DNA of 64,000 nucleotides. Source: Halomonas sp. Y3. GTDB taxonomy: Bacteria; Pseudomonadota; Gammaproteobacteria; Pseudomonadales; Halomonadaceae. A program made the position numbers and the translations under genes. Below the pieces are notes generated by a model. That model was not told the origin of the DNA, did no database searches, and saw only the letters and a list, made by a program, of their open reading frames with translations. The stretch spans positions 124,001-188,000 of the forward strand of contig NZ_CP099975.1 of assembly GCF_024137965.1 (NCBI RefSeq). The letters run 5' to 3'. Below are positions 25,909 to 36,170 of the stretch, piece after piece (within the stretch, counting starts at the first letter, position 1; every line of letters begins with the position of its first letter).

Positions 25909-26514
25909 ATGGCGCGACTCAACTACCAGACCGCCCGTTTTCTCATCAGTGCTCCCACCCTGGCCCAGTGCCCCGCCGACAGCGGCGCCGAGGTCGCCTT
26001 CGCCGGGCGCTCCAATGCCGGCAAGTCCAGCGCCATCAATGCCCTGACTCGCCAGAAGGCCCTGGCGCGGACCTCCAAGACGCCGGGGCGCACCCAGCTG
26101 ATCAACCACTTCTCCCTGGGCGAGAACGCCGAGCTGCGCCTGGTGGACCTGCCCGGCTACGGCTACGCCAAGGTGCCGGAGAAGGTGAAGCTGGAGTGGC
26201 AGCGCCATCTTTCCGACTATCTGCAGCGGCGCGCCTCCCTGCGCGGCCTGGTGCTGGTGATGGACGTGCGTCACCCGCTGACCGAGTTCGACCAGACCAT
26301 GCTGGGCTGGGCCGACGACCAGGAGATGCCGGTGCATATCCTGCTGACCAAGGCCGACAAGCTCAAGCGCGGTGCGGCGGCCAGCGCCCTGCAGCAGGTG
26401 CGTAGCCGGCTGCGGGAGTGGGAGGACCTGGTCAGCATCCAGCTCTTCTCGGCCCTCAAGGGCCAGGGCATCGATACCCTGGAGCAGCGCCTGGACGCCT
26501 GGCTGCTGGACTAG
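25909..26514 (+). CDS. engB: Ribosome biogenesis GTPase EngB (YihA/YsxC)
   Basis: A 201-residue TRAFAC GTPase needed for 50S assembly. G1 [13 protein letters not shown] (about residue 33), G2 region [12 protein letters not shown]3 [12 protein letters not shown]4 [10 protein letters not shown] and G5 [12 protein letters not shown] 25909 gives the family N-terminus [18 protein letters not shown]; the open frame upstream is unlike the family. It is alone on the plus strand between the cytochrome c4 gene and the long minus-strand arginine/lysine operon. Confidence 0.95.
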   Translation: MARLNYQTARFLISAPTLAQCPADSGAEVAFAGRSNAGKSSAINALTRQKALARTSKTPGRTQLINHFSLGENAELRLVDLPGYGYAKVPEKVKLEWQRHLSDYLQRRASLRGLVLVMDVRHPLTEFDQTMLGWADDQEMPVHILLTKADKLKRGAAASALQQVRSRLREWEDLVSIQLFSALKGQGIDTLEQRLDAWLLD

Positions 26515-26546
26515 TCTCTGGCGCCTTTCGCTATCGGAGCAGGTCG

Positions 26547-27308
26547 TTATCGCTGCCTTTCCAGCCAGCGAATCAGCGCCGGCAGCTCGCGCACATGGTC
26601 CAGGCGGTGGATGCCGCCGGGGAGCGGGCGGTCGTCGGGGCCGATCCAGGCTGCCTGCATGCCCAGCCGCCGGGCGGCCAGGGCGTCGTCCTCCCAATGG
26701 TCGCCCACGTGCAGCGCCCGTGACGGGGTGGTGCCGAGTCTGGCCAGGGCGGCCAGGAAGGGGCGCGGGTCAGGTTTGGGGGCGAGCAGCTCGCCGGCGG
26801 CGATGGCCACCGGGAAGTGGCGCCCCAGGGGCAGGCGGGCGATCTCCACGTTGCCGTTGGTGATGCTCGCCAGCCGGTAGCGCCGCCCCAGCGCCTCGAG
26901 CAGCGCCTCCACCTCCTCGAAGGGTACCACCTCGTGGCGCAGCGCCATGAAGCGCTCCATGGCGCGCCTGGCCCAGTGCGCGGCCTGCTCCGGGGGCAGG
27001 CCGTAGGCCTCCAGCAGCTCGCCGAGCGCCCGGTGGCGCAGCCAGGTGAAGTCGCCGCGGCGCAGCGGGTGCTTGGCGGCGAGGCGCAGGCGATGGGCGA
27101 TAAAGGCCTCCAGGGGGAAGCGCTCGGCGAAGCGGCCGGCGGCGTCCGCCGGTGGCGCTCCGCCACCCTGCTCGCCGAGCCGCCCCTCCCGCCATTCGTT
27201 CAGCGCCTGATCCAGCCAGGCGTAGTGCCCGGTCTCGGTGCGCTGCATCACCCCGCCGTTGTCCCACAGGGTGTCGTCCAGGTCGAAGGTGATCGCCTCG
27301 AGTCTCAT
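26547..27308 (-). CDS. HAD-superfamily hydrolase (YigB-like)
   Basis: A 253-residue HAD phosphatase. Motif I AITFDLDDTLWDN with the Asp nucleophile and Asp acid/base, motif II ASITNGN, motif III Lys in APKPDPRPF, motif IV HVGDHWEDDALAARRLGM. The helical cap (about residues 20-125) is C1 type. E. coli YigB dephosphorylates FMN and sugar phosphates; activity here is inferred. Its ATG overlaps the xerC stop by 4 bp. It is the last gene of the operon that begins with argH, matching the enteric and pseudomonad dapF-DUF484-xerC-yigB order. Confidence 0.9.
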   Translation of the reverse strand: MRLEAITFDLDDTLWDNGGVMQRTETGHYAWLDQALNEWREGRLGEQGGGAPPADAAGRFAERFPLEAFIAHRLRLAAKHPLRRGDFTWLRHRALGELLEAYGLPPEQAAHWARRAMERFMALRHEVVPFEEVEALLEALGRRYRLASITNGNVEIARLPLGRHFPVAIAAGELLAPKPDPRPFLAALARLGTTPSRALHVGDHWEDDALAARRLGMQAAWIGPDDRPLPGGIHRLDHVRELPALIRWLERQR

Positions 27309-28237
27309 GTCGGGGCCTCGTCGTCGCGGCCGCGCGCCCGGCGTGCCCTGGGGTGGGCGGCGTCGTAGCTGGCGGCCAGGTGCTGCCAGTCCAGGCGCGT
27401 ATAGACCTGGGTGGTGGAGAGGTTGGCGTGGCCGAGCAGCTCCTGGACGGCGCGCAGGTCCTGGCTCGACTCCAGCAGGTGGCTGGCGAAGGAGTGGCGC
27501 AGGCGGTGGGGGTGCAGGTGCTCGTCGAGGCCGCGGCGGCGGGCGACCAGTGCCAGACGCTGCTGAATGGCGCGATGGCCGAGGCGGGCGCCCCGGGCGC
27601 CGACGAAGAGGGCCGCCTCGCCGGGGGCGGCCAGGGTGCCCCGCACCACGAGCCAGAGGTCCAGCGCCTGAAGGGCGCGGCGACCCAGGGGCACCTGGCG
27701 GGGCTTGCCGCCCTTGCCCTTCACCCGCACCCGCTCCGGCTGAAGGTCGCCGAGATCGAGGCCGGCCAGCTCGGCCAGGCGCAGGCCACAGGAGTAGAAG
27801 AGCTCCAGCATCGCCTGGTCGCGCACCGCCAGGGGGGAGCCGTCGTGGGGGGTGTCCAGGAACCGGGAGAGACGATCCACGTCCACCGGGCTCGGCAGGT
27901 GGCGGGGCTGGCGCGGGGCGCGCACCAGGGCGACCGGGTTGTGGTCGAGCAGGCCGCGCCCCACCAGGTGGTCGGCCAGCCGCGAGAGCGCCGAGCGGCG
28001 CCGGGCCAGGCTGCGCGGCGCCAGGCCCCGGGCGCGCTCGCTGCCCAGGAAGCGGCGCACCAGGCCGACATCCAGCGCCGGCCACGCCTCGACCCCCTGG
28101 GCCTCGAGGAAGGCCAGCAGGGCGGCCAGGTCGCGGCGGTAGGCGTCCAGGGTGGCGGGGCTCGCCGTGGGGGCGAGCCCCGCCAGGAAGGCGTCGCCCT
28201 CGCCGGTAAGGGAAGCCGCGGCGCCTCGTTCAGCCAT
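27305..28237 (-). CDS. xerC: Tyrosine recombinase XerC
   Basis: A 310-residue site-specific recombinase that, with XerD, resolves chromosome dimers at dif. N-terminal SAM-like domain (about 10-100; TLDAYRRDLAALLAFLEAQ, ARRRSALSRLADHL) and catalytic domain with Arg in YSCGLRLAELAGL, Lys in VRVKGKGGKPRQVPL, HPHRLRHSFASHLL (His and Arg), LGHANLSTTQVYTRLDW (His and Tyr nucleophile). XerC rather than an integrase because of its place directly after dapF-DUF484. Confidence 0.96.
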   Translation of the reverse strand: MAERGAAASLTGEGDAFLAGLAPTASPATLDAYRRDLAALLAFLEAQGVEAWPALDVGLVRRFLGSERARGLAPRSLARRRSALSRLADHLVGRGLLDHNPVALVRAPRQPRHLPSPVDVDRLSRFLDTPHDGSPLAVRDQAMLELFYSCGLRLAELAGLDLGDLQPERVRVKGKGGKPRQVPLGRRALQALDLWLVVRGTLAAPGEAALFVGARGARLGHRAIQQRLALVARRRGLDEHLHPHRLRHSFASHLLESSQDLRAVQELLGHANLSTTQVYTRLDWQHLAASYDAAHPRARRARGRDDEAPT

Positions 28238-28247
28238 GGTGCGACAC

Positions 28248-28946
28248 CTAGCGCACCAGCAGCCGGGCCACCACGTCCCCGACGTACTCGGTGAACAGGG
28301 TGTCCATGCTGGCCCGGTAGTGGTCGGCGTCGGGGCTGGCCAGCACCAGGTAGCCCAGGGGCTCGCCCAGGGTCAGCCGGGTGATGGCGCAGGAGCCGGA
28401 GCGGCGCGGTGCGGTGGCGTGGGGCAGCAGCCGCTTCCAGTCGGTGGGGGTGAGCCGGGCGCAGCGGCTGGTGCGGCCGTCGAGCAGCGCCGCCAGGCGA
28501 GAGCCGGCGTGTTCGTCGAGCACCTGGCGGGGCGCCTGGGGCGGCCGGGGCTCGGCGTCGGTGAGGCTGGCGGGGCACCAGAGCGCCACCGCCGGGGTGG
28601 CGAAGTGCTCGCTGAACTGGCTGGCCAGGGCCTGGCCCAGGGCGTCGTTGTCCTCGGCCTCCAGCAGCGCCAGCACCAGCGCCCGGGTACGCCGGTACTG
28701 GGCTTCGTTGTGGCGGGCCGACTCCAGCAGCTGCTCAAGGCGCCATTCGGCCTGCTCGGCCCGGGTGCGCAGGTCGTGGACCAGGCGCTCCAGCAGCGAG
28801 GTGGCGCCGCGTGCCTCGGGATGGGGCACCTTGAGCTGCTGGAGCAGCCCCTCGCGCCCGATGAAGAAGTCCGGGTGGGTGGCCAGCCATTCGGCCACCC
28901 GGTCCGGGTCGAGGGTCTTGCGCGGTTCGGGAACGGCTCGTGACAT
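28248..28946 (-). CDS. DUF484 family protein
   Basis: A 232-residue protein with N-terminal LDPDRVAEWLATHPDFFIGREGLLQQLKVPHP, typical for DUF484, then a coiled-coil segment (about 55-95) and a C-terminal GAF-like domain ending in YRASMDTLFTEYVGDVVARLLVR. Function unsettled; the gene is almost always found between dapF and xerC in gammaproteobacteria, which is why the assignment is firm. ATG 28946 has GAGGAG upstream. Confidence 0.92.
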   Translation of the reverse strand: MSRAVPEPRKTLDPDRVAEWLATHPDFFIGREGLLQQLKVPHPEARGATSLLERLVHDLRTRAEQAEWRLEQLLESARHNEAQYRRTRALVLALLEAEDNDALGQALASQFSEHFATPAVALWCPASLTDAEPRPPQAPRQVLDEHAGSRLAALLDGRTSRCARLTPTDWKRLLPHATAPRRSGSCAITRLTLGEPLGYLVLASPDADHYRASMDTLFTEYVGDVVARLLVR

Positions 28947-28977
28947 CACAACTCCTCGGGCGGTGGTTCCTGGCGGG

Positions 28978-29826
28978 TCAGAACAGGACGATGCGTCCGT
29001 CGAAGACCCGTTCGGCGGGGCCGGTCATGGCCAGGGGCGTGCCGGGGCCTTCCCACTCGATGGAGAGGTCGCCCCCGGGCAGGTGCACGGTAACCGGGCT
29101 CGTCAGCAGCCCCTGGCGGATGCCGCTGGCCACGGCCGCGCAGGCGCCGGTGCCGCAGGCCAGGGTCTCGCCGCTGCCCCGTTCGAATACCCTGAGACGG
29201 ATCTCATGGGGCGACACCACCTGCATGAAGCCGACGTTGACCCGCTTCGGAAAGCGGGGGTGGGCCTCGATGGCGGGCCCAAGGCGCTCCACCGGGGCGC
29301 TCTCGACGCCCTCGACGCGGAGCACCGCATGGGGGTTGCCCATGGAGACGACGCCGATCTCGAGGCGCTCGCCGTTCACTTCCAGGGCGTGCAGCGGGCG
29401 ATCCTCGGCGGCGTCGCAGGGCTCAGGCGTGAAGGGCAGGGCCTCGGGGGCGAAGCGCGGCTCGCCCATGTCGACGCGGATGCGGCCGTCGTCCTCCACC
29501 AGCAGCACCAGGGGGCCACCGGCGGTCTCCACCCGGATCTCGTGCTTGTGGGTGAGGCGCTGATCGCGGACGAAGCGGGCGAAGCAGCGGGCGCCGTTGC
29601 CGCAGTTCTCCACTTCGCTGCCGTCGGCGTTGAAGATGCGGTAGCGGAAGTCCAGGTCCGGATCCCGGGGCGGCTCGACGATCAGCAGCTGATCGAAGCC
29701 GACGCCGAAGCGCCGGTCGGCCAGGCGACGGATCTGCTCCTCCTGCAGGCGCGCCCGCTGGGTGACCAGGTCGACCACCATGAAGTCGTTGCCGAGGCCA
29801 TGCATCTTGGTGAAGTGCAGCAGCAT
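28978..29826 (-). CDS. dapF: Diaminopimelate epimerase
   Basis: Converts LL- to meso-diaminopimelate for lysine and peptidoglycan. The 282-residue cofactor-free racemase has [15 protein letters not shown] at the start and the two catalytic Cys in [13 protein letters not shown] and [16 protein letters not shown]. Its ATG overlaps the lysA stop by one base (TGATG), so translation is coupled to lysA, the next enzyme acting on its product. Confidence 0.97.
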   Translation of the reverse strand: MLLHFTKMHGLGNDFMVVDLVTQRARLQEEQIRRLADRRFGVGFDQLLIVEPPRDPDLDFRYRIFNADGSEVENCGNGARCFARFVRDQRLTHKHEIRVETAGGPLVLLVEDDGRIRVDMGEPRFAPEALPFTPEPCDAAEDRPLHALEVNGERLEIGVVSMGNPHAVLRVEGVESAPVERLGPAIEAHPRFPKRVNVGFMQVVSPHEIRLRVFERGSGETLACGTGACAAVASGIRQGLLTSPVTVHLPGGDLSIEWEGPGTPLAMTGPAERVFDGRIVLF

Positions 29827-31097
29827 CAGTCGGCGTCCTCCGGCAGCAGCGCCTCGCCGGCCCACAGCTCCTCCAGGCGCTCGCGGCGGCGCACCAGATG
29901 GGCCTGGTCGCCGTCCACCATCACCTCGGCGGGGCGCGGGCGGCTGTTGTAGTTGGAGGCCATCACGAAGCCGTAGGCCCCGGCGGAGCGCACCGCCAGC
30001 AGGTCGCCCGGGGCGATGGCGAGCGTACGCTCCTTGCCCAGGAAGTCGCCGGTCTCGCACACCGGGCCCACCACATCATAGGTGGCGCTCTCCCGGGGGC
30101 GGCGGGTATCCACCGGCAGGATCGCCTGCCATGCCTGGTAGAGGGCGGGGCGGATCAGGTCGTTCATGCCGGCATCGATGATGGCGAAGTTCTTGGTCTC
30201 GCCGGGCTTGAGGAACTCCACCCGGGTCAGCAGCACCCCGGCATTGGCGGCGATGGAGCGGCCCGGCTCGAAGAGCAGGGTCAGCCGCTCGCTGCCCTCC
30301 CAGGCGGCGAGGCGCTCGAGCAGGGCGGAGGCGTAGTCGAAGGGGGCCGGCGGGCGCTCGTCCCGGTAGGGCACGCCGAGCCCGCCGCCCAGGTCCAGGT
30401 GCTCCACCTCGATGCCGCGGCTGCGCAGGGTCTCGAGCAGTACCAGCAGGCGGTCCAGGGCGTCCAGGAAGGGGGCGATCTCGGTGAGCTGGGAGCCGAT
30501 ATGGCAGTCAAGGCCGGCCACCTTCACATGGGGCAGGCTCGCGGCCAGCTCGTAGACGGCCAGGGCCTCGTCCACCGGGATGCCGAACTTGTTGTCCTTG
30601 AGCCCGGTGGAGATGTAGGGGTGGGTGCCGGCGTCCACGTCCGGATTGACCCGCAGCGATACCGGCGCCACCTTGCCGAGGCGCCCGGCCACCTCATTGA
30701 GGCGTTCGAGTTCGGGGCGCGACTCCACGTTGAAGCACTTGATGCCCACCTCCAGGGCCCGGGCCATCTCGGCCTCCTGCTTGGCGACGCCGGAGAAGAC
30801 CACCCGGGCGGGGTCGCCACCGGCAGCCAGCACCCGCTCCAGCTCGCCGACGGAGACGATATCGAAGCCGGCGCCCATGCGGGCCAGCAGCCCCAGCACG
30901 GCCAGGTTGGAGTTGGCCTTCACCGCATAGCAGATCAGGTGGGGGTGGTCGCCCAGGGCTTCGGTATAGGCGCGGAAGTGCCGCGCCAGGGTGGCCCGGG
31001 AGTAGACGTAGCAGGGCGTGCCGAACTGCTCGGCGATACGGGTGAGGGGCACCTCCTCCCCGTAGAGCACGCCGTCGCGGTAGTTGAAGTGATCCAT
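29826..31097 (-). CDS. lysA: Diaminopimelate decarboxylase
   Basis: Decarboxylates meso-diaminopimelate to L-lysine with PLP. The 423-residue fold-type III enzyme shows the PLP Lys in [10 protein letters not shown] (about residue 60), [16 protein letters not shown], the phosphate-binding [39 protein letters not shown] and the catalytic Cys in [14 protein letters not shown]. Cytoplasmic. It sits 3 bp downstream of lptM and overlaps dapF. Confidence 0.97.
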   Translation of the reverse strand: MDHFNYRDGVLYGEEVPLTRIAEQFGTPCYVYSRATLARHFRAYTEALGDHPHLICYAVKANSNLAVLGLLARMGAGFDIVSVGELERVLAAGGDPARVVFSGVAKQEAEMARALEVGIKCFNVESRPELERLNEVAGRLGKVAPVSLRVNPDVDAGTHPYISTGLKDNKFGIPVDEALAVYELAASLPHVKVAGLDCHIGSQLTEIAPFLDALDRLLVLLETLRSRGIEVEHLDLGGGLGVPYRDERPPAPFDYASALLERLAAWEGSERLTLLFEPGRSIAANAGVLLTRVEFLKPGETKNFAIIDAGMNDLIRPALYQAWQAILPVDTRRPRESATYDVVGPVCETGDFLGKERTLAIAPGDLLAVRSAGAYGFVMASNYNSRPRPAEVMVDGDQAHLVRRRERLEELWAGEALLPEDAD

Positions 31098-31100
31098 GGC

Positions 31101-31265
31101 TTAACCGTTCTCGTTGTCCTGGGGAGCCGCCTCAGGGGCGTCGTGGCGCTCGGCGGCCCGCTCGTCGTCGGGCAGGGTGAGGGGGCCCTTCTGGCCGCAG
31201 CCGGCGAGGCCCAGGGCCAGCGCCAGGGCCAGCATCGGGGCCAGGGAAGCGGAGAGGCGGCGCAT
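31101..31265 (-). CDS. lptM: LptM-family small lipoprotein (YifL/LppL-like)
   Basis: A 54-residue lipoprotein: [22 protein letters not shown] then Cys and GQKGPLTLPDD. The lipobox L-A-G-C followed by G-Q-K-G-P-L is the hallmark of LptM, which associates with the LptD/E lipopolysaccharide translocon in E. coli and helps LptD mature. The tail is acidic and low-complexity. Its ATG overlaps the argH stop (TGATG) and its stop is 3 bp from lysA, so it is fully embedded in the operon; upstream of lysA is also its position in other gammaproteobacteria. Confidence 0.92.
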   Translation of the reverse strand: MRRLSASLAPMLALALALGLAGCGQKGPLTLPDDERAAERHDAPEAAPQDNENG

Positions 31266-32695
31266 CAGGCGCCGGCTCCCGGGGTGCTCGCGAGAGCGGC
31301 CAGGGCGTCTCGGGCGCGCTGGGCGGCGGCGCGCACCTGGTCCGGGGCGGTGCCGCCGATATGATTGCGGGCCGCCACCGAGCCCTCCAGGGTCAGCACC
31401 TCGAAGACGTCCGCCTCGATGACGTCGGAGAACTGCCGGAGCTCCTCGAGGCTCATCTCGGAGAGATCCTTCTGCTGCTTCAGGCCGTAGGCCACGGAGA
31501 GGCCGACGATCTCGTGGGCGTCGCGGAAGGCGACGCCCTTGCGCACCAGGTAGTCGGCCAGGTCGGTGGCGGTGGAGAAGCCGCGACGGGCTGCCTCGGC
31601 CATCTGGGGCTTCTTCGGCTCGATGGCGGGCACCATGTCGGCGAACGCCTTGAGGCAGTCCTTGACGGTATCTACGGCGTCGAACAGCGGCTCCTTGTCC
31701 TCCTGGTTGTCCTTGTTGTAGGCCAGCGGCTGGGACTTCATCAGGGTCAGCAGGCCCATCAGGTGGCCGTAGACCCGACCCGACTTGCCGCGCACCAGCT
31801 CAGGTACGTCCGGGTTCTTCTTCTGCGGCATGATGGAGGAGCCGGTGCAGAAGCGGTCGGGCAGGTCGATGAAGTCGAACTGGGCGCTGGTCCAGAGCAC
31901 CAGTTCCTCGCTCATCCGCGACAGGTGCATCAGCAGCAGGCTGGCGAAGGCGGTGAACTCGATGGCGAAGTCGCGATCGCTCACCGCGTCCAGGCTGTTC
32001 TCGGCGGGGCGCGCAAAGCCCAGCAGCTCGGCGGTGACGTGGCGGTCGATGGGGTAGGTGGTGCCGGCCAGGGCCGCGGCCCCCAGGGGCATCACATTGA
32101 CTCGCTTGCGGCAGTCCAGCAGGCGCTCGTGATCCCGGGCCAGCATCTCCTGCCAGGCCAGCAGGTGGTGGCCGAAGGTCACCGGCTGGGCGGTCTGCAG
32201 GTGGGTAAAGCCGGGCATGATGGTATCGGCCTCGCGGTCGGCCAGCTCGATCAGCCCGTGGCGCAGGCGGCCGAGCTCGGCGGCGACCTGGTCGATCTCG
32301 TCGCGCAGGAAGAGGCGGATATCGGTGGCCACCTGGTCGTTGCGGGAGCGGCCGGTGTGCAGCTTCTTGCCGGTGATGCCGATCTTGTCGGTGAGTCGCG
32401 CCTCGATGTTCATATGCACGTCCTCCAGGGCCACCGACCACTGGAACTCGCCGCGCTCGATCTCGTCGCGGATCTCGGTGAGCCCCTCGACGATGGCGTC
32501 ACGCTCCGCGTCGCTCAGCACGCCGACCCGGGCCAGCATGGTGGCGTGGGCCACGGAGCCCTGGATGTCGTGGAAGGCGAGGCGCCGGTCGAAGTTGACC
32601 GAGGCGGTGAAGCGGGCGACGAAGGCGTCGGTGGGCTCGCTGAAGCGGCCGCCCCAGGACTGGTTGGTGCCGTTGGTGGTGGAATCTGCGCTCAT
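31265..32695 (-). CDS. argH: Argininosuccinate lyase
   Basis: Splits argininosuccinate into arginine and fumarate, the last arginine step. The 476-residue fumarase-superfamily enzyme starts [20 protein letters not shown], has [41 protein letters not shown] and the signature [20 protein letters not shown] with the catalytic Ser. I start at ATG 32695; an ATG at 32707 adding four residues is equally possible. First gene of argH-lptM-lysA-dapF-DUF484-xerC-yigB, divergent from hemC as in Pseudomonas. Confidence 0.97.
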   Translation of the reverse strand: MSADSTTNGTNQSWGGRFSEPTDAFVARFTASVNFDRRLAFHDIQGSVAHATMLARVGVLSDAERDAIVEGLTEIRDEIERGEFQWSVALEDVHMNIEARLTDKIGITGKKLHTGRSRNDQVATDIRLFLRDEIDQVAAELGRLRHGLIELADREADTIMPGFTHLQTAQPVTFGHHLLAWQEMLARDHERLLDCRKRVNVMPLGAAALAGTTYPIDRHVTAELLGFARPAENSLDAVSDRDFAIEFTAFASLLLMHLSRMSEELVLWTSAQFDFIDLPDRFCTGSSIMPQKKNPDVPELVRGKSGRVYGHLMGLLTLMKSQPLAYNKDNQEDKEPLFDAVDTVKDCLKAFADMVPAIEPKKPQMAEAARRGFSTATDLADYLVRKGVAFRDAHEIVGLSVAYGLKQQKDLSEMSLEELRQFSDVIEADVFEVLTLEGSVAARNHIGGTAPDQVRAAAQRARDALAALASTPGAGA

Positions 32696-32960
32696 CGGGC
32701 TTGGCATCCTGCGTGACTGATTGCGGTGAAACGGGCCGCGAGGGCGGCCCGGCGCCGCCGTGGCGGCACCTCTGGACATGCCCGGCAGTGTACCAGAGTC
32801 CATCGGCCTGGCGAGCGGCGGACCCGCCGGGGCCGGCGCCGATTTCTCCTGCCCCGCCGGGTGCTTTATGATGGCAGCCTATATGCTGTGAAGAACGCCA
32901 TTAGCACCGGGCGCCGGCACCGCTGGACGCCGGCAGGGGAACCGGGACAGGGAGAACCTC

Positions 32961-33902
32961 GTGCAAGCCATCAACAAGCTGCGTATCGCCACCCGCAAGA
33001 GTCAACTGGCCCTGTGGCAGGCCGAACACGTTCGCGACCGCCTCATGGAGATTCATCCCGGCCTCGAGGTCGAGCTGGTGGCCATGTCCACCCGCGGGGA
33101 CAAGATCCTCGACACGCCCCTGGCCAAGGTGGGCGGCAAGGGGCTGTTCGTGAAGGAGCTCGAGGAGGCCATGCTCGACGGCCGCGCCGATATCGCCGTG
33201 CACTCCATGAAGGACGTGCCCATGCACTTTCCCGAGGGGCTCGGCCTCTCGGTGATCTTCGCCGGCGCCGAGGCCACCGACGCCTTCGTCTCCAACCACT
33301 ACAAGAGCCTCGACGAGCTGCCCGAAGGGGCGCGCATCGGCACCTCCAGCCTGCGCCGGGGCCTGCAGATGCAGGAGGCGCGCCCGGACTTCGAGATTCT
33401 CTCCCTGCGCGGCAACGTCCAGACCCGCCTGGCCAAGCTCGACGCCGGGGAGTTCGATGCGATCATCCTGGCCACCTCCGGCCTGAAGCGCCTGGGCCTC
33501 GACGACCGCATCGCCATGGAGCTGCCCCCCGAGGTCTGCCTGCCGGCCTGCGGCCAGGGCGCGCTGGGCATCGAGTGCCGCCTGCACGACCCCGAGCTGA
33601 TCGGCCTGCTGGCGCCCCTGGACGATCCCGATACCGCCACCCGGGTGCGCGCCGAGCGCGCCATGAACACCCGCCTGGAGGGCGGCTGCCAGGTGCCCAT
33701 CGGCGGCCATGCCATCTTCGAGAACGACGGCCAGACTCTCTGGCTGCGCGCCCTGGTGGGCACCCCGGACGGTACCCGAGTGCTGCGCGCCGAGGGGCGC
33801 GGCTCCATCCATGAGCCGGAGGCGCTGGGCATCCGCGTCGCCGAGGAGCTGCTGGAGATGGGCGCCGGCGAGATTCTCGCCGAGGTCTACGGCGCCGGCT
33901 GA
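32961..33902 (+). CDS. hemC: Porphobilinogen deaminase (hydroxymethylbilane synthase)
   Basis: Polymerises four porphobilinogens to hydroxymethylbilane for haem. The 313-residue enzyme shows [67 protein letters not shown] and the cofactor Cys in [13 protein letters not shown], which carries the dipyrromethane. Start is GTG 32961 with AGGGAG upstream; no in-frame ATG fits. A possible -10 TATGAT lies at 32867-32872. It begins the hemCDXY unit and overlaps hemD by one base. Confidence 0.97.
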   Translation: MQAINKLRIATRKSQLALWQAEHVRDRLMEIHPGLEVELVAMSTRGDKILDTPLAKVGGKGLFVKELEEAMLDGRADIAVHSMKDVPMHFPEGLGLSVIFAGAEATDAFVSNHYKSLDELPEGARIGTSSLRRGLQMQEARPDFEILSLRGNVQTRLAKLDAGEFDAIILATSGLKRLGLDDRIAMELPPEVCLPACGQGALGIECRLHDPELIGLLAPLDDPDTATRVRAERAMNTRLEGGCQVPIGGHAIFENDGQTLWLRALVGTPDGTRVLRAEGRGSIHEPEALGIRVAEELLEMGAGEILAEVYGAG

Positions 33903-34696
33903 TGGGGGCCCAGCCGGTCGTGATCACCCGCCCCGGTGAGCGGGGCGACGTGCTGGCGGCGGCCATCGAGGCTCGCGGCCTGCCGGTGGCGCGCCTCGAG
34001 TCGATGCGCGTCGAGGCGCTGCCCGAGACCCCGGCGCAGCGCGCCGCCTGGCTCGATTTCGACCAGTTCCGGCGGGTGGTGGTGGTGAGTCCCTTCGCCG
34101 CCGAGTGCCTGGAGGCGGCGCTGGACCGCTACTGGCCCCAGCTTCCCGTCGGCATCGACTACTATGCGGTGGGCGCGGCCACCGCCGAGGCGCTGCACCG
34201 GCGCCTCGGCGTACGCGTCCATGTGCCGCCGGCGGAGGCCGGCGAGGACACCAGCGAGGCGCTGCTGCGCCTGGGCTCCCTGCGGCGGCTCGACGACGAG
34301 AAGGTCCTGCTGGTGGCCGGTGAGGGGGGGCGCACCCTGCTGGCCGAAACGCTTACCGAGCGCGGCGCCCGGGTCACGCGCCTGGCGGTCTATCGCCGCA
34401 CCCCTCTCCCTCCTTCCCCCGACATGCAGCACCGCCTGGCCCGGGGCGACTTTCGCGCCCTGGTGGTCAGCAGCGGTGAAATCCTCGAACATCTGGCAAG
34501 ATGGTGCACGGGCGCCGCCTTGAACCAACCGCTAATCGTTTCCAGCACCCGGTTGGCTACACTGGCCGGCAAGCTGGGGTTCCGTGCCCCCGTCGTGGCG
34601 TCCGGCGCCACGCCGGCTGCGCTGACGGCGGCGTTGGCCACCGCCTGTGACCCTCAGGAAGCCGATGTCGATCAAGACGATCTCGAAAAGGGCTAG
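33902..34696 (+). CDS. hemD: Uroporphyrinogen-III synthase
   Basis: Closes and inverts ring D of hydroxymethylbilane to give uroporphyrinogen III. At 264 residues it has the two-domain layout of this divergent family: VVITRPGERGDVLAAAIEARG, VVVVSPFAAECLEAAL, DYYAVGAATAEALHRR, VLLVAGEGGRTLLAETL, RLAVYRRTP and VVSSGEILEHL. Identity is secured by its place between hemC and hemX. Its ATG overlaps the hemC stop (TGATG). Confidence 0.95.
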   Translation: MGAQPVVITRPGERGDVLAAAIEARGLPVARLESMRVEALPETPAQRAAWLDFDQFRRVVVVSPFAAECLEAALDRYWPQLPVGIDYYAVGAATAEALHRRLGVRVHVPPAEAGEDTSEALLRLGSLRRLDDEKVLLVAGEGGRTLLAETLTERGARVTRLAVYRRTPLPPSPDMQHRLARGDFRALVVSSGEILEHLARWCTGAALNQPLIVSSTRLATLAGKLGFRAPVVASGATPAALTAALATACDPQEADVDQDDLEKG

Positions 34697-34703
34697 CGAC
34701 AAG

Positions 34704-36170
34704 ATGAGCAAGCAACCACAAGAGCAGGACGAACAGAAGGCGTCTGACGGCGCGCAATCGGCGACCTCGGGAGGCGACGCCGGCAAGGGCGGCCACCAGG
34801 GGCGGCGACGCTCCCGGCGTTACGACAAGGCGAACCCGGGCGCTGCAGCCCAGGGCAAGCCCGAGACGAGCGCCCAGGCCGCCAGCAGGGCGGAGAGCGC
34901 CGGTTCAGGCGCGGCTCCTGCCGGCGAGAGCGGCGCCAAGGCGGCCGAGAGCAAGCCCGAGCCTGCCGCCCAGCCGAGCAGCGGCGCTGACAAGGGCGGT
35001 GCCGACAAGGGAAGCCCCGCGCCGAAGCCGGCCCCGGCCAGCGACAAGCCGGCCGCCACGCCTCCGGCCGGCGGTGGCGGGGCCTCTCGCCCGACCGGCG
35101 GCGGTGACGGTGGCAAGGGCGGCAAGGCGGGTCTCGCCGCCATCGTGCTGGTGATCCTGCTGGCCATCGGCGTGGTGCTCTTCGGCTGGCAGGCGTGGCA
35201 GAAGCTCGACGCCCAGCAGGCGCGCATCGCCGAGCTGGAAAGCGCTACCGGCCAGTTCGCCAGCGCCTCCGAGCAGTTTGCCAGCGCCGCCGACCTGGCG
35301 GACCTGGCGCAGCGTCTGGAAGAGGGCGAAAGCGAGCGCGACGCCGCCCTGGACAGCGCCCTCGAAGGCCTGCAGGGCGAGTTCGCCAGCTACCGCGGGG
35401 AGGTCAACCAGACCCTCGACCGGGTGCTCGACGAGCTCTCCAGCGAGCAGGAGACCGACGAGCGCGACTGGCTCCACGCCGAGGCCGCCTACCTGCTGCG
35501 CCTGGCCAACCAGCGCCTGCAGCTGGAGCGCGACGTCATGGGGGCCGCGGCCCTGCTGCGCACCGCCGATGACCGCCTGCGCGAAGCGGACAATCCCGCC
35601 CTGGTGCCGGTGCGCCGCGAGATCGCCAGCGAACTGGCCGCCCTGGAGGCCGTGCCGCGGGTCGACCGCACCGGCCTGTGGATGGCCCTGGACGCTCAGC
35701 AGCGCCAGATCGCCGGCCAGCCGCTCTCCCAGGAGATCGAGGAGCTGGCGGCGCGCTCCGGCATCGAGGAGGCGCCCACCGGCACCTGGCAGCAGCAGCT
35801 CTCCCGCTTCGGCCAGGAGCTCAAGGACCTGGTCACCATTCGCCACCATGATGCCGAACTGGAGGCGCTGATCACCCCCGAGCAGGAGTCCTACCTGCGC
35901 CAGAGCGTGCGCCTGGTGATCGAGCAGTCCCAGCTGGCGCTGCTCAAGGAGGAGCAGGAGCTCTTCGAGGCGAGCCTCGACAAGGCCCTGACTCTGATCG
36001 AGGGCTACTACGACACCTCCGCCTCCGGCGTGCAGTCGGTCGTCGAGCGCCTGGGGGAGCTCAAGGCTGCTGCGATTCGCCCGGAGCTGCCGGACATCAG
36101 CGGCTCCCAGCAGGCCCTGGCCACCTTCATCGAGCGCCGCTTCGAGTCGCGCCGGGGAGATGACGCATGA
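34704..36170 (+). CDS. hemX: HemX-like uroporphyrinogen-III C-methyltransferase-family membrane protein
   Basis: A 488-residue protein with a hydrophilic, Ala/Gly/Lys/Pro-rich N-terminus (about 130 residues, low complexity), one membrane helix (AAIVLVILLAIGVVLFGW, about 150-170), a coiled coil (about 170-250) and an HemX domain with LHAEAAYLLRLANQRLQLERD. It lacks the SAM-binding motifs of true methyltransferases, as HemX proteins do; its role is poorly understood. I start at ATG 34704; an upstream ATG (34665) with AGGA in front is an alternative. Overlaps hemY by ATGA. Confidence 0.9.
   Translation: MSKQPQEQDEQKASDGAQSATSGGDAGKGGHQGRRRSRRYDKANPGAAAQGKPETSAQAASRAESAGSGAAPAGESGAKAAESKPEPAAQPSSGADKGGADKGSPAPKPAPASDKPAATPPAGGGGASRPTGGGDGGKGGKAGLAAIVLVILLAIGVVLFGWQAWQKLDAQQARIAELESATGQFASASEQFASAADLADLAQRLEEGESERDAALDSALEGLQGEFASYRGEVNQTLDRVLDELSSEQETDERDWLHAEAAYLLRLANQRLQLERDVMGAAALLRTADDRLREADNPALVPVRREIASELAALEAVPRVDRTGLWMALDAQQRQIAGQPLSQEIEELAARSGIEEAPTGTWQQQLSRFGQELKDLVTIRHHDAELEALITPEQESYLRQSVRLVIEQSQLALLKEEQELFEASLDKALTLIEGYYDTSASGVQSVVERLGELKAAAIRPELPDISGSQQALATFIERRFESRRGDDA

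Noticed and set aside
27309..28085. Extension of the HAD protein through the xerC region
   Set aside because: The extra frame is the shifted reading of xerC and has no motifs; DLDDT starts right after ATG 27308.
27305..28237. Phage integrase
   Set aside because: Tyrosine recombinase motifs are present, but length, sequence and the dapF-DUF484-xerC-yigB context identify chromosomal XerC.
33902..34696. Frameshifted hemD because of weak family similarity
   Set aside because: HemD is naturally divergent; length, frame and coupling to hemC are intact.
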